This document shows positions 17,193 to 25,619 of a stretch of DNA of 64,000 nt, piece by piece (within the stretch, counting starts at the first letter, position 1; every line of letters starts with the position of its first letter). The stretch lies in NCBI RefSeq assembly GCF_041505935.1, contig NZ_CP140110.1; one strand, 5' to 3'. The notes beneath the pieces are model-generated. The model was given only the letters and a program-made list of their open reading frames with translations. It was not told the DNA's origin and did no database searches. The position numbers and the translations under genes were made by a program. The stretch comes from Fervidobacterium_A thailandense. Lineage in GTDB: Bacteria > Thermotogota > Thermotogae > Thermotogales > Fervidobacteriaceae.

Positions 17193-17840
17193 ATGCTTGA
17201 TGAGCGTGAAAATGGTATGGATAGAGACCAACGTGAGGCCTTAATACAGAGGATCTTAACGGAAAAAGGGAAAGATGCCTTCAAAGACTTGGTTCGCCTA
17301 CTGGACGACGAGGATGAGAACGTGCGGGAACTTGCCGCTGAGGTTATATACCGGCTCGGGGAGGAAGTTAAGCCGGATCTTGAAAAGGCGATCAAGGAGC
17401 GGATAAGAGCTGGGGAGAAAAACGATACGGTTTTACTGTATCTGATAGATATTGCCGGTGATCTGGAACTACGTAGTGTCGCTAAGGATCTGATAAGTGC
17501 GTTGAGCTTGTACGACTTCGAGGAGTCGCAGCTTGTTATATACGAGGCCCTTGCAAAACTAGGTTATGGTGAGGAATTTTACCCATTGCTTAGGTACATG
17601 TTACTTGAAGGTGAGGAAAGGTTTTACTTTGGTAGTCAAGTGGCGATGGTGATGTCCTACTTGGACATTCCCGAGGTGGTTAGTGATTTTGTAGAGGCAA
17701 TCGACAGTGGTGATTTCAGGGACGAGGATTTGGAGATCATTAAAAAAGCTTTAGGAAACATCATTGCGCGTCGTCCATCGTACAAGGAAATTCTCATCAC
17801 GCTCGTCGGTGAGGAGAACTTCGAAAACTACGTTCTTTGA
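17193..17840 (+). CDS. HEAT-repeat domain protein
   Basis: A 215-residue acidic, all-helical protein. A HEAT-like unit is clear at residues about 27-55 (AFKDLVRLLDDEDENVRELAAEVIYRLG), with weaker repeats after it. Such proteins are protein-binding scaffolds; no catalytic motif is present. The ATG at 17193 follows GGGGAGGATGAAAG. It is the first gene of the rightward block leading into plsY. Function unknown. Confidence 0.8.
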   Translation: MLDERENGMDRDQREALIQRILTEKGKDAFKDLVRLLDDEDENVRELAAEVIYRLGEEVKPDLEKAIKERIRAGEKNDTVLLYLIDIAGDLELRSVAKDLISALSLYDFEESQLVIYEALAKLGYGEEFYPLLRYMLLEGEERFYFGSQVAMVMSYLDIPEVVSDFVEAIDSGDFRDEDLEIIKKALGNIIARRPSYKEILITLVGEENFENYVL

Positions 17841-17880
17841 TGTCTGGGTTCGCTGAGGCTTGCGAGGAGGTGTGGTGGTT

Positions 17881-18495
17881 GTGAACACCCTGGTACTTGC
17901 CGGTGTCGTTGGGTACCTGATCGGATCGATACCTTTCAGTTACATCATTCCCAAGTTGAAAGGAATAGACATTACGAAAGTTGGGAGTGGGAACGTTGGT
18001 GGGACGAATGTGTTGAGAAACCTTGGAGCGAAGTACGGTGCAGCGGCCATGTTTCTGGATATTATGAAAGCGGTGATCGCGGTCTTGATTTTCAAAAAGT
18101 TCGGTGAGCAGCCAATGGTAATGGCCGGTGCAATGTCGGTCATCGGGCACTGTTACTCACCATTTGTAAAGTTCAAGGGTGGTAAGGGAGTGGCAACAAC
18201 ACTCGGTTCGTTCTTCGCCATTTTTCCACAAGCCGGTATGTTCGCCCTCGGGATCTGGATAATGGTTGTTGCTCTCACCAAGTACGTTTCGTTGGCTTCA
18301 ATGATCGGCTTGACAGCTGGGACTCTTTTCTCACTCGCTTTCGGGAAGAGGTATTGGGTGATCTTCCTGGCTCTCACGCTCTTTTCAATCATGAGGCACA
18401 AGGAGAATATCCAGAGGTTATTGAATGGCAACGAACGGAAAACGGACGTTGTGGATTATTTCCTTGGCTGGATGGATAAGAATAAAGGAAAATAA
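17881..18495 (+). CDS. plsY: Acyl-phosphate:glycerol-3-phosphate acyltransferase
   Basis: A 204-residue integral membrane enzyme that makes lysophosphatidic acid from acyl phosphate and glycerol-3-phosphate. The three PlsY motifs are present: GSGNVGGTNVLRNLG, GHCYSPFVKFKGGKGVATTLG and a C-terminal MRHKENIQRLLNGNE. Start: the GTG at 17881 has GGAGGTG 8 nt upstream; the open frame extends seven codons further through that site. With plsC at 21.15 kb it supplies both acylation steps to phosphatidic acid, but three unknown genes lie between them. Confidence 0.95.
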   Translation: MNTLVLAGVVGYLIGSIPFSYIIPKLKGIDITKVGSGNVGGTNVLRNLGAKYGAAAMFLDIMKAVIAVLIFKKFGEQPMVMAGAMSVIGHCYSPFVKFKGGKGVATTLGSFFAIFPQAGMFALGIWIMVVALTKYVSLASMIGLTAGTLFSLAFGKRYWVIFLALTLFSIMRHKENIQRLLNGNERKTDVVDYFLGWMDKNKGK

Positions 18496-18513
18496 AAACT
18501 GTGGGAAACGGAA

Positions 18514-20055
18514 GTGAAAGTTTTGAGCAAGCTATCGAAGTTTTCCGTATGCGTTTCGCTGGTTCTCGCAGCTGTGTTCATTCAAGTCATCCAAGCAGCG
18601 GTTATAGACGAGCAGAAAGCTCGAGAATTCTTCTCCGAAGCCCTTATGGCCATGTACAACGGTGATTTTCTAACCGCGTACGAGCTTGCTAAAAAGGCTC
18701 TGAGTGGTAGGGTTTACGTTCAGGAACTACCCTACTTCTGGTATTTACGCGGACGTCTTGCTATTTTGAACGGTGAGGTTGATAGGGCTCTTCAGGATTT
18801 TAAAAACTTCACAATGCTTGTGAAAAATGACGATATAGATAATTTGGTGGCAAAAGTTGAGTCCTTCAGGAAGTTGAACCTCTCGCCATCACAAACTTTT
18901 GAATTTGGTTACGTCTCAACACTTCGAGGAAAACAGGGTGGTGTGGACTACTTTCACAGCGTTGTGAGTGTGGCCGTCTACGGTGACGAACTCTACGCAT
19001 TGGATTCCAAGAACAAGAGGTTGGTGAAATTCAAAGAGAATAAGATCGTTCAGATAAAGAGCTTAAAAAGAGACTACAAGCAAATAGCTGTCGATGGCCT
19101 TGGCAACGTTCTCTTGCTCTCCGAAGACGCACTTTACGATAGCCGTGAGAGGGAACTGTTAACAGGTTTACGAACGCCAATAATCGCCGGGGTTTCAAGG
19201 GACGGTGAAGTCTACATTGTCGACCTGGACAGTGTTGTGGTGTACTCATTGGTGAAGAAGAACACCAAAAGGGAGAAGCTCGGTAAGCGAGTGGTTTGTT
19301 TGGATGCGGAGCTGACGGTCGACAGGTTGTACCTTCTGGATGGAATAAACCAGGAAATCCTCATCTACGACTTGAATGGCTTGAAACTCGTGCAACGCGT
19401 TAAAACGCCCGAGAAGGTTTGGAGTTTTGAGGTCACGCCCTGCGGTGATCTAATTTACCTTGGCGATAACAGGGTAATTGCGGGTGGCAAGGAATTCGAG
19501 TTGAAAGGTGTGAATCTGATAGAGTACTCCTATCCCATGTTGTTCGCTATCAAATGGGCTGGTTCTATGGTGGATGTCTACCTTCTCATCGATGACAAGC
19601 CAGTCTTCGTTAGCGTGGATCGCATTGAGTTCGACGAGCTTTACGCGTACGCGTACGTACGGGTGGAGGACATGTTTGGAGATACGTTGCACTACATTCA
19701 AAATTTGCTTTCGGTGGCCGAACAGGACGTTTACACTCCTTCGTTCCTGAGCTTCAAGAGTTTGGAACCGAAGTTTATCAACCTCAAGACTTGTGAGAAG
19801 GAACTTGTTGTGTACAGATTTCAGGGTGTCAAGGTGTCTGGGCAGTGTCCTGTTTTGGTGAGGTTTACGGGAAATGGAATGACAGAGAACATCAAATCTC
19901 AGGGGTATTGGGTCTTCAGATGGCAGTACATTCGTCCCGTACCGGACGGCATCATTAAAGTAACGGCGAGATTTTCCACGAAAACGAAAGTTTACTTTGA
20001 CACGATGTTCTACACGAACTTACTTTTGAAAGCCTCGATCCAAAAGGGGCAGTAG
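18514..20055 (+). CDS. Secreted TPR and beta-propeller-like protein
   Basis: A 513-residue protein with a signal peptide (hydrophobic run at about residues 10-28, then VIDEQKA). Residues about 35-120 are TPR-like helices (FFSEALMAMYNGDFLTAYELAKKAL; YFWYLRGRLAILNGEVDRALQDF). The rest has repeated short strands such as GDELYALDSKNKRLVKFKENKI, RDGEVYIVDLDSVVVYSL and VDRLYLLDGINQEILIYDL, the pattern of a beta-propeller of NHL or PQQ kind. I recognise no specific family. It lies 18 bp after plsY and 5 bp before a second TPR gene, so co-expression is likely. A protein-binding envelope role is inference. Confidence 0.8.
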   Translation: MKVLSKLSKFSVCVSLVLAAVFIQVIQAAVIDEQKAREFFSEALMAMYNGDFLTAYELAKKALSGRVYVQELPYFWYLRGRLAILNGEVDRALQDFKNFTMLVKNDDIDNLVAKVESFRKLNLSPSQTFEFGYVSTLRGKQGGVDYFHSVVSVAVYGDELYALDSKNKRLVKFKENKIVQIKSLKRDYKQIAVDGLGNVLLLSEDALYDSRERELLTGLRTPIIAGVSRDGEVYIVDLDSVVVYSLVKKNTKREKLGKRVVCLDAELTVDRLYLLDGINQEILIYDLNGLKLVQRVKTPEKVWSFEVTPCGDLIYLGDNRVIAGGKEFELKGVNLIEYSYPMLFAIKWAGSMVDVYLLIDDKPVFVSVDRIEFDELYAYAYVRVEDMFGDTLHYIQNLLSVAEQDVYTPSFLSFKSLEPKFINLKTCEKELVVYRFQGVKVSGQCPVLVRFTGNGMTENIKSQGYWVFRWQYIRPVPDGIIKVTARFSTKTKVYFDTMFYTNLLLKASIQKGQ

Positions 20056-20060
20056 ACAGG

Positions 20061-20513
20061 ATGGTAGAAAAGAACGAGGAAATTCAAAGATTGCTCCGAA
20101 AGGCCATTGAATTAACGCGCTTGGGTAAGCTTGAGGAAGCTAAAGTCATATACGAGAAGCTGCTTCCATACGAGATTCCCGAGGTGTACAACAACCTCGG
20201 AAACATATATCGTCGCGAGGGGTTACTTGCAAAAGCAGTGGAGATGTATCGCAAGGCGATCCTACTGGAACCAAGGTTCGCACTCGCCTACTTTAACATG
20301 GGTTGCACGTTCATGGAACTCGAGCGGTACTCGGAGGCTATCATGTTTCTTGAGAAAGCTCAGTCACTTGGCTTCGAAGGTTTCGATCTTGAGGTTCAGT
20401 TGGCTCTCTGTTACCTTGCCGTTGGTGATGTTTGGAAAGCGAAGAAAAAGATGGAGGATCCCAAGGTGTACGAAGAGGTTCGCAAGTTCGTCGATGGAGG
20501 TATTGACATATGA
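20061..20513 (+). CDS. Tetratricopeptide repeat protein
   Basis: A 150-residue protein made mostly of TPR units: LLRKAIELTRLGKLEEAKVIYEKLLPYEIPEVYNNLGNIYRREGLLAKAVEMYRKAILLEP, FALAYFNMGCTFMELERYSEAIMFLEKAQ and LEVQLALCYLAVGDVWKAKKKM (each described as helix pairs). No signal peptide, so cytoplasmic. Its stop overlaps the next start (ATGA). Likely an adaptor for a neighbour product; partner unknown. Confidence 0.88.
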   Translation: MVEKNEEIQRLLRKAIELTRLGKLEEAKVIYEKLLPYEIPEVYNNLGNIYRREGLLAKAVEMYRKAILLEPRFALAYFNMGCTFMELERYSEAIMFLEKAQSLGFEGFDLEVQLALCYLAVGDVWKAKKKMEDPKVYEEVRKFVDGGIDI

Positions 20514-21154
20514 ATGTGCTACCGGAGTTCCAGTTTTTCGAGTCGCTTGAAAGCACGTTGAGGGAAATGATACAGGGGAATTGGTTCATCGTCCTTCTGG
20601 TGGCTGGTGTGGTGTACCTCTTTCCTGGCTACCTTGAGTTACTGTCTATAACAGGAGTAGGTTTTGTACTCGGTTCAATGGTTGTTTTCCCTATTGTGGT
20701 GGAGCTACTCAACACTTTGCTGCCGGAGAGTGCATGGATCAGTCAAAGCCTTTCAACACACGCGTTCTGGTGGAGCTTAGCTTTCGGTGCTCTTTGCGCG
20801 ATCTTGCTTTACAGCTTGTACAAATCCGTGTTATTCCTGGCGGGGTTGTTTACCGGGACACTTTTAGCCTATTACTTTTTCTCGGTGTTCGGCCAAGTTG
20901 GTTTGGAGACACGTGTTATAATAATTTTGGGACTTGCGGTGGGGCTGCTGACGGGGGTTTTCGCCGTAAAGAAAAGCTCGTTCTTCGTAGGTTTGATCGG
21001 GTTGGTTCTGGCCAGTCTCGTGCTTTCGTACATCTTACTCGAAACGTTACTTGCAGAGTTTTTGCCAGCGTCGCAAGGTGTCCGCAGCGCGATCTTGCTG
21101 GGTGTTTCTTTGACGCTATTTTTAGTTAGATTTCTGACCTGGAGGAAGAAATGA
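20510..21154 (+). CDS. Polytopic membrane protein of unknown function
   Basis: A 214-residue protein with about seven hydrophobic helices after a short amphipathic N-terminus. The glycine-rich, small-residue helices recall TMEM198/DUF4203-like proteins, but I cannot assign it firmly. Coupled by ATGA overlaps both to the upstream TPR gene and to plsC downstream, so its translation is tied to phospholipid synthesis genes. GGAGGT precedes the ATG. Confidence 0.75.
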   Translation: MNVLPEFQFFESLESTLREMIQGNWFIVLLVAGVVYLFPGYLELLSITGVGFVLGSMVVFPIVVELLNTLLPESAWISQSLSTHAFWWSLAFGALCAILLYSLYKSVLFLAGLFTGTLLAYYFFSVFGQVGLETRVIIILGLAVGLLTGVFAVKKSSFFVGLIGLVLASLVLSYILLETLLAEFLPASQGVRSAILLGVSLTLFLVRFLTWRKK

Positions 21155-21918
21155 TGGATAACGCTTTGAGAAGTTCAAAGAACGTTCTAAAAAAACTCAG
21201 AGGTTTTTTCCTCTCGCTGTGGTTGGTAGTTGGAACGTTTCTGTACGTGTTTGTGTACGGTGCGTTAGTCCTGTTCGTGGGATGGTTGCTGGGTAAAGAG
21301 CGAGGCCGGAGGTTCGTACTGAGGCAGATTGAACTTTTTGGGAAGTTGACGTTCAAGCTCTTGGGTGTCAAGGTGCACGTGCTTGGGCAACGTCCGGCGG
21401 CAGAGAGGAATTTTCTGGTCGTCGCGAACCACCAAAGCATTCTTGATATACCACTGGTACTCGGTTACGTTGGACCCGTTGCTTTCATAGCGAAAAAGGA
21501 GCTCTCCAAGTTTCCCATGGTGAACCTCTTCATAAAATACCTCGGGAGTGAGTTCATCGATCGTGGGAACGTTAGGCAGACGGCACTCGTTATCCGTCAG
21601 GTGATGAAGAAACTGGCCGAAGGCTATCATTTTTTGATATTCCCCGAAGGAACGCGTTCACCGAATGGTGAGCTCTTACCATTTAAGCCCAGGAGCCTTG
21701 AAATAGCCTACAAAGCTGGGGTTCCGATCCTTCCGGTCGCGATATGGGGAAACCACAGAGTCGTTCCGAAACACTCTGTGATGGTTATGGATAACAAGAC
21801 GGGCATTTACATCGGTGAACTTGTCGATCCAACGCAGTTTTCAAGTGAAGAAGAACTACGAAATTACGTTCAGAGGAAGATCGCGGAGTACATAGAAGAG
21901 TTGAAAAAGTTTGTTTGA
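21151..21918 (+). CDS. plsC: 1-acyl-sn-glycerol-3-phosphate acyltransferase
   Basis: A 255-residue enzyme converting lysophosphatidic acid to phosphatidic acid. An N-terminal membrane helix (about residues 19-47) precedes the acyltransferase domain with the catalytic HxxxxD (H94, D99 in NHQSILD) and the glycerophosphate-binding FPEGTRSPNGELLPFKPRS. The start overlaps the upstream stop (ATGA) with GGAGG in place. Catalyses the step after PlsY in the same gene block. Confidence 0.95.
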   Translation: MMDNALRSSKNVLKKLRGFFLSLWLVVGTFLYVFVYGALVLFVGWLLGKERGRRFVLRQIELFGKLTFKLLGVKVHVLGQRPAAERNFLVVANHQSILDIPLVLGYVGPVAFIAKKELSKFPMVNLFIKYLGSEFIDRGNVRQTALVIRQVMKKLAEGYHFLIFPEGTRSPNGELLPFKPRSLEIAYKAGVPILPVAIWGNHRVVPKHSVMVMDNKTGIYIGELVDPTQFSSEEELRNYVQRKIAEYIEELKKFV

Positions 21919-21991
21919 AATCTTGTTCGTCACAGAATGTGCGGAAACCAACGAAATTTTCACTCGTAAATTGTAAGGGGGGCGTTTGGTT

Positions 21992-22528
21992 GTGAAGAGA
22001 GCGGTCGTTAAGGCACTTGTCCTCGATAAGGTTTCGAACGCACCGGTTGTTTTACTCGGCATCGAGAACACGAACAAAGTGTTGCCCATCTGGATAGGTG
22101 CTTGTGAAGCGAGTGTTATGGCCCTTGTACTCGAGAAGGTTCCGTTTGAAAGACCCTTGACACACGATTTGATACTCGAGATACTTGAAACACTTGAGAC
22201 CAAAATAGAAAAGTTCGTCATACACTCGATCGTCGACAACGTCTTCTACGCAAAAATTGTGCTTCGGGACCTTACCGTTTCCGAGCAGGAAATTGCGGAT
22301 GGTATCAGTCCCTACTTGGAGATTGATGCGCGACCTTCGGATTGTATCATCCTCTCCCTTAAAACGGGGGCACCTTTGTACGTGGCCAACGATATTGTGG
22401 CCTCCGAAGCTATAGTCCTCGACGAGTTGAAAGAACCCGAGGAAGCGTTCAAAAAGTTCGTCGAAAACCTGGACATAAATGAATTCCGAAAGCTTTTGGA
22501 TGATCAGATGACGCAGGGTGGAGAGTGA
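21992..22528 (+). CDS. Bifunctional nuclease family protein (DUF151)
   Basis: A 178-residue protein with a BFN/DUF151 domain: VVLLGIENTNKVLPIWIGACEASVMALVLE, then RPLTHDLILEILETL and the ARPSDCIILSLKTGAPLYV strand-loop. The Thermotoga homologue has a known trimeric fold; nuclease activity is reported for plant members, but the bacterial role is unsure. GTG at 21992 is preferred to TTG 21986 because the G-run ribosome site ends 9 nt before it. A 73-bp gap from plsC may contain a promoter, though I see none. Confidence 0.9.
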   Translation: MKRAVVKALVLDKVSNAPVVLLGIENTNKVLPIWIGACEASVMALVLEKVPFERPLTHDLILEILETLETKIEKFVIHSIVDNVFYAKIVLRDLTVSEQEIADGISPYLEIDARPSDCIILSLKTGAPLYVANDIVASEAIVLDELKEPEEAFKKFVENLDINEFRKLLDDQMTQGGE

Positions 22529-22529
22529 A

Positions 22530-24911
22530 ATGCCTAGTTCAAAAAATCCGCTCGGAGGAATGGCCGAGAGGTTGAAATCGTTGGGTAACGTTTTTAAAAA
22601 CGCGCGAGGTTTGAAAAAACCCAGAGAGTTACTTGTCACTCTCTGGAGGCGGAAAGTCCTCTTTTTCACCGTTGTTGCAACGATTACCGCGTTGATCGCA
22701 GGAATTTCTCTTCTCTCGCGTGGTAAAAACCCGCAAACTGAGCTAACTGAAGGCGTGGGGATGGTGGAGAACCTTGTCATATCCATCCCCCCAAACGCCT
22801 TTCCCTTTGCCAAATCCTTCACCGTACGGATTGCCCCAAGGGCCGTGAGCGAATCGCTAAAGAGTTTGGGAAATTTTGTTGGAAACATTTTCGAACTTGT
22901 TCCGAGCGATGGAAGGTACGATATGGCGGCCGTTCCGATCAACGTAAAGTACTACTTTCCTTCGACGTTGATAGGGAGCAACGATGCGAATTCCGTTGCC
23001 CTTGCAAGTGTTAGTCCCGATGGAAAAACGTTCAGCGTGATCCCGGGGAGTGCCATAAACAGGGATTCGAGGGGATATTACGTTGAGGCCAATTTCTTTG
23101 TCATCCCAAAGTGGCTTGGTGTTGTTGTAACACCGGCGAAGGTGCTACAAACTGGTTTGCGACCGGTTAGGGAAGTGATATCGGCCGAGCCATCGCTGCT
23201 TATCGTCCCCGGTAGTGACCCGAACTTCGGCGGTGCGTTCGAGTCGGGAAAAGTGACAACCGTCTCCATCTGGCAAGCGGCGTTTCCGAATCGTTCAATA
23301 TACGTCTATCGTTATCCCCTGACCGAAACACGTTCTTTCAACTACACTCAATCGTTGAACGAATTCAAGGCAAACACGCCACTTCCAAGTGAGATTATCT
23401 TTGAAGCTGAAAGACTGGCACAGTTCCTGAAACAAAGATCCAACGTGGAATTCGATATTTTAGCGCACGAGATAGGTGGATTGATAACGTATTATTGCCT
23501 TGCCACGCATCCGGAAATAAAGAACGTACGGCGTGTTGCGTACTTGTCGGTACCGTTTTACGGTACAAATGTGGCTGATCCACGTCTCTCGCTGTCACTG
23601 TATCCTACAAAGCCTGAATCCGGAGAACTACTTTACAAAATACCGGCAAGTGTCTTCTCGAATTTGAAAGCTTATCTGAAGTCTTACATAGAGTCGATCA
23701 ACAGTTACTACGACGACATTTGTCCGGAATCGCAGGTACTCACAAAGCTGAGATTTTTACCCTACAGGACCGATGTGGAGACGGTAGCTTACATGGGTAA
23801 CACGCCTCCGCTGTCGATAGACGTAACCGGTAGTATGCTGGAGAAGTTTTACCCGGAACTTGTGCTGAACACGGGTGACGGTGTCGTCACAAGAAGTAGC
23901 GCGCGGCTTCCGTACATGACACTGAAGATTTTCAACGGTAGTTGGAACACGTTCTATTCCACGGACGAGTTTGTTGAGGAAATCAAGAGATTTTTCCGTT
24001 ACGATGTTCCTCCCGTTCCAGCGTTCACGGATGACACATTCGCGGAACGGGTAAAGGACGAACGCGAGAAGATATTGGAGAGGTTCCTAGGAACAGGTGA
24101 AAAGTTTACGTTTTACACTCAGCAGTGGGAACTCAGCGATAATCCGAAGTTAAAATTCTTGCAGTCCTTGAACTACCCTGGAAGACAGATTGCGGTCTTC
24201 GGGAATGTCATTTACACCGCCGATGAGAAAGGACTGTACATCGGAGGTACTAAGATGTTTGAAGAGACGGTGTTCAACCTGAAAGAAACCATCGACGGTG
24301 TTAGCTACGGAACGGTTAACAAGGTGATGTACAGGAAACTGACGGAAGTGTTGACTTACAACCAAATGCCTGCCGATGACTACATTGCCACGAAAGATTT
24401 TGCTATCTTCGCTCGGCCACGACCGAACGACTGGATCGAGTTTGTCGACGAAAACGGTAATCTTATTACCCGCTTGCGAGGGGTGTACGGTCGTGTAATT
24501 TACGATGGTGAGGAAATCCTCTTGCTTACGAACAGGGAAGTTTACCGATATTACTATGGCATGAAGTACACCGCGCCACTTGGTCTTAGACAAAGCTACG
24601 ACATGACGTATGCCGTGGTCGTTGGCGATTACATCCTTGCTACCACGAGGGCCTATGGATTGCTAATATTCGATAAGGCTGGTAACTACGCGTACGTTGG
24701 TGAAGGCTGGATTGGAAACTTAGGTTTGTACAAGTCGAAGAACTATGTTCTTGCAGTAGGTGACAGTTTTGTCACGGTGATCGACATTCAGAATAGGAGG
24801 ATAGACAGGATAGTTGAGGACGTGCCCGGGATCGTTTACGATGCCACGGTATCGGAAGATCTGCTTTACATTCAAACCAGCGAAGGGTTGTTGATATACA
24901 GGATACTCTAA
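22530..24911 (+). CDS. Membrane-anchored lipase-like (alpha/beta hydrolase) protein lacking the nucleophile serine, with C-terminal propeller-like region
   Basis: A 793-residue protein. A cytoplasmic N-terminus and one transmembrane helix (about residues 44-63) precede an extracytoplasmic part. Around residue 310 the lipase nucleophile-elbow context is clear (FDILAHEIGGLITYYCLATHPEIKNVRRVAYLSVPFYGT), but the GxSxG serine is replaced by Glu314 (AHEIGG). A VTGSMLEKFYPELVLNTGDGVVTRSSARLP segment resembles the lipase Asp loop. The last third has propeller-like repeats (GRQIAVFGNVIYTADEKGLYIGG; YVLAVGDSFVTVIDIQNRRIDRIV). The ATG at 22530, one base after the upstream stop, has GGAG in place. Possibly a binding protein derived from a lipase; function unknown. 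Confidence 0.8.
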   Translation: MPSSKNPLGGMAERLKSLGNVFKNARGLKKPRELLVTLWRRKVLFFTVVATITALIAGISLLSRGKNPQTELTEGVGMVENLVISIPPNAFPFAKSFTVRIAPRAVSESLKSLGNFVGNIFELVPSDGRYDMAAVPINVKYYFPSTLIGSNDANSVALASVSPDGKTFSVIPGSAINRDSRGYYVEANFFVIPKWLGVVVTPAKVLQTGLRPVREVISAEPSLLIVPGSDPNFGGAFESGKVTTVSIWQAAFPNRSIYVYRYPLTETRSFNYTQSLNEFKANTPLPSEIIFEAERLAQFLKQRSNVEFDILAHEIGGLITYYCLATHPEIKNVRRVAYLSVPFYGTNVADPRLSLSLYPTKPESGELLYKIPASVFSNLKAYLKSYIESINSYYDDICPESQVLTKLRFLPYRTDVETVAYMGNTPPLSIDVTGSMLEKFYPELVLNTGDGVVTRSSARLPYMTLKIFNGSWNTFYSTDEFVEEIKRFFRYDVPPVPAFTDDTFAERVKDEREKILERFLGTGEKFTFYTQQWELSDNPKLKFLQSLNYPGRQIAVFGNVIYTADEKGLYIGGTKMFEETVFNLKETIDGVSYGTVNKVMYRKLTEVLTYNQMPADDYIATKDFAIFARPRPNDWIEFVDENGNLITRLRGVYGRVIYDGEEILLLTNREVYRYYYGMKYTAPLGLRQSYDMTYAVVVGDYILATTRAYGLLIFDKAGNYAYVGEGWIGNLGLYKSKNYVLAVGDSFVTVIDIQNRRIDRIVEDVPGIVYDATVSEDLLYIQTSEGLLIYRIL

Positions 24912-24956
24912 GTTGGGGAGTTGCTTTGCAAAATCGTATCTCAGGAGGCGAACATT

Positions 24957-25574
24957 GTGATTCACCTGTTTCTTGCGCACTTTGTTGCGGACCACGGGTT
25001 CACAGATAACACAAAAATCAGAAGTTACAGGGGTATGAAACTTCTGGAACACATTCTCTGGTCAATTTTCGCGTTCCTCGCATTCACATTCGACACACTG
25101 CTGAAATCTTCAACCGGTAGGACCGTGCTTTTTGTGGCCATCGCGATTCACGTTGCCGGGGATATTTTGAGAACGAAACTTGGCAGCTCGTGGAAGGTTC
25201 ACTTACTCGAGGTTGTGTTGCTTGGAATCATGTTCGTACTGAATACGTTTGTCTCAAAGACTTTCGTTACCTCGTACATCTCGAGGGAATTCGCGCTCTA
25301 CTTGCTCGGTATGGCGGTAGTCACGATGGCTGTCACGTACATCTTCAGGAATTTTTACCCCGGTGATCCGAACTACAACGACCTGGACGGTATATCGGAG
25401 CGCTTAGCATTCTTCATCTTCTTCCTTGGGAAAAGTTACCTACTCGCCGGGTTATCACTCTTGTTAGGATACCTTTACAGATTGTGGAAAGTGAAGAAGT
25501 TTTCGGCAAGTTGGTGGATTAGCCCGCTTTCAGCCCTGGTGATAACGTTGATTTGGAAGTTCCTCATCTGGTAA
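24957..25574 (+). CDS. DUF3307-like membrane protein
   Basis: A 205-residue polytopic protein (five or six helices). The N-terminus, IHLFLAHFVADHGFTDN followed by a KLLEHILWSI helix, resembles DUF3307, a family of bacterial inner-membrane proteins of unknown role. GTG at 24957 is preceded by CAGGAGGCGAAC; the upstream 12 codons are rejected. Located between the lipase-like gene and pheT, tightly packed. Confidence 0.75.
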   Translation: MIHLFLAHFVADHGFTDNTKIRSYRGMKLLEHILWSIFAFLAFTFDTLLKSSTGRTVLFVAIAIHVAGDILRTKLGSSWKVHLLEVVLLGIMFVLNTFVSKTFVTSYISREFALYLLGMAVVTMAVTYIFRNFYPGDPNYNDLDGISERLAFFIFFLGKSYLLAGLSLLLGYLYRLWKVKKFSASWWISPLSALVITLIWKFLIW

Positions 25575-25619
25575 TTGAATTTACTGGAGACGAAATTAGG
25601 ATACATGGAGGTGCGCGAT

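Noticed and set aside
17082..17231. Extended N-terminus of the radical SAM enzyme
   Set aside because: It would cross the divergent promoter region and overlap the HEAT gene; family members begin near the ATG at 17081.
19640..19665. GCGTACGCGTACGTACG repeat
   Set aside because: It encodes Tyr-Ala-Tyr-Ala-Tyr in frame within the TPR/propeller gene; a short coding repeat, not a regulatory or mobile repeat.
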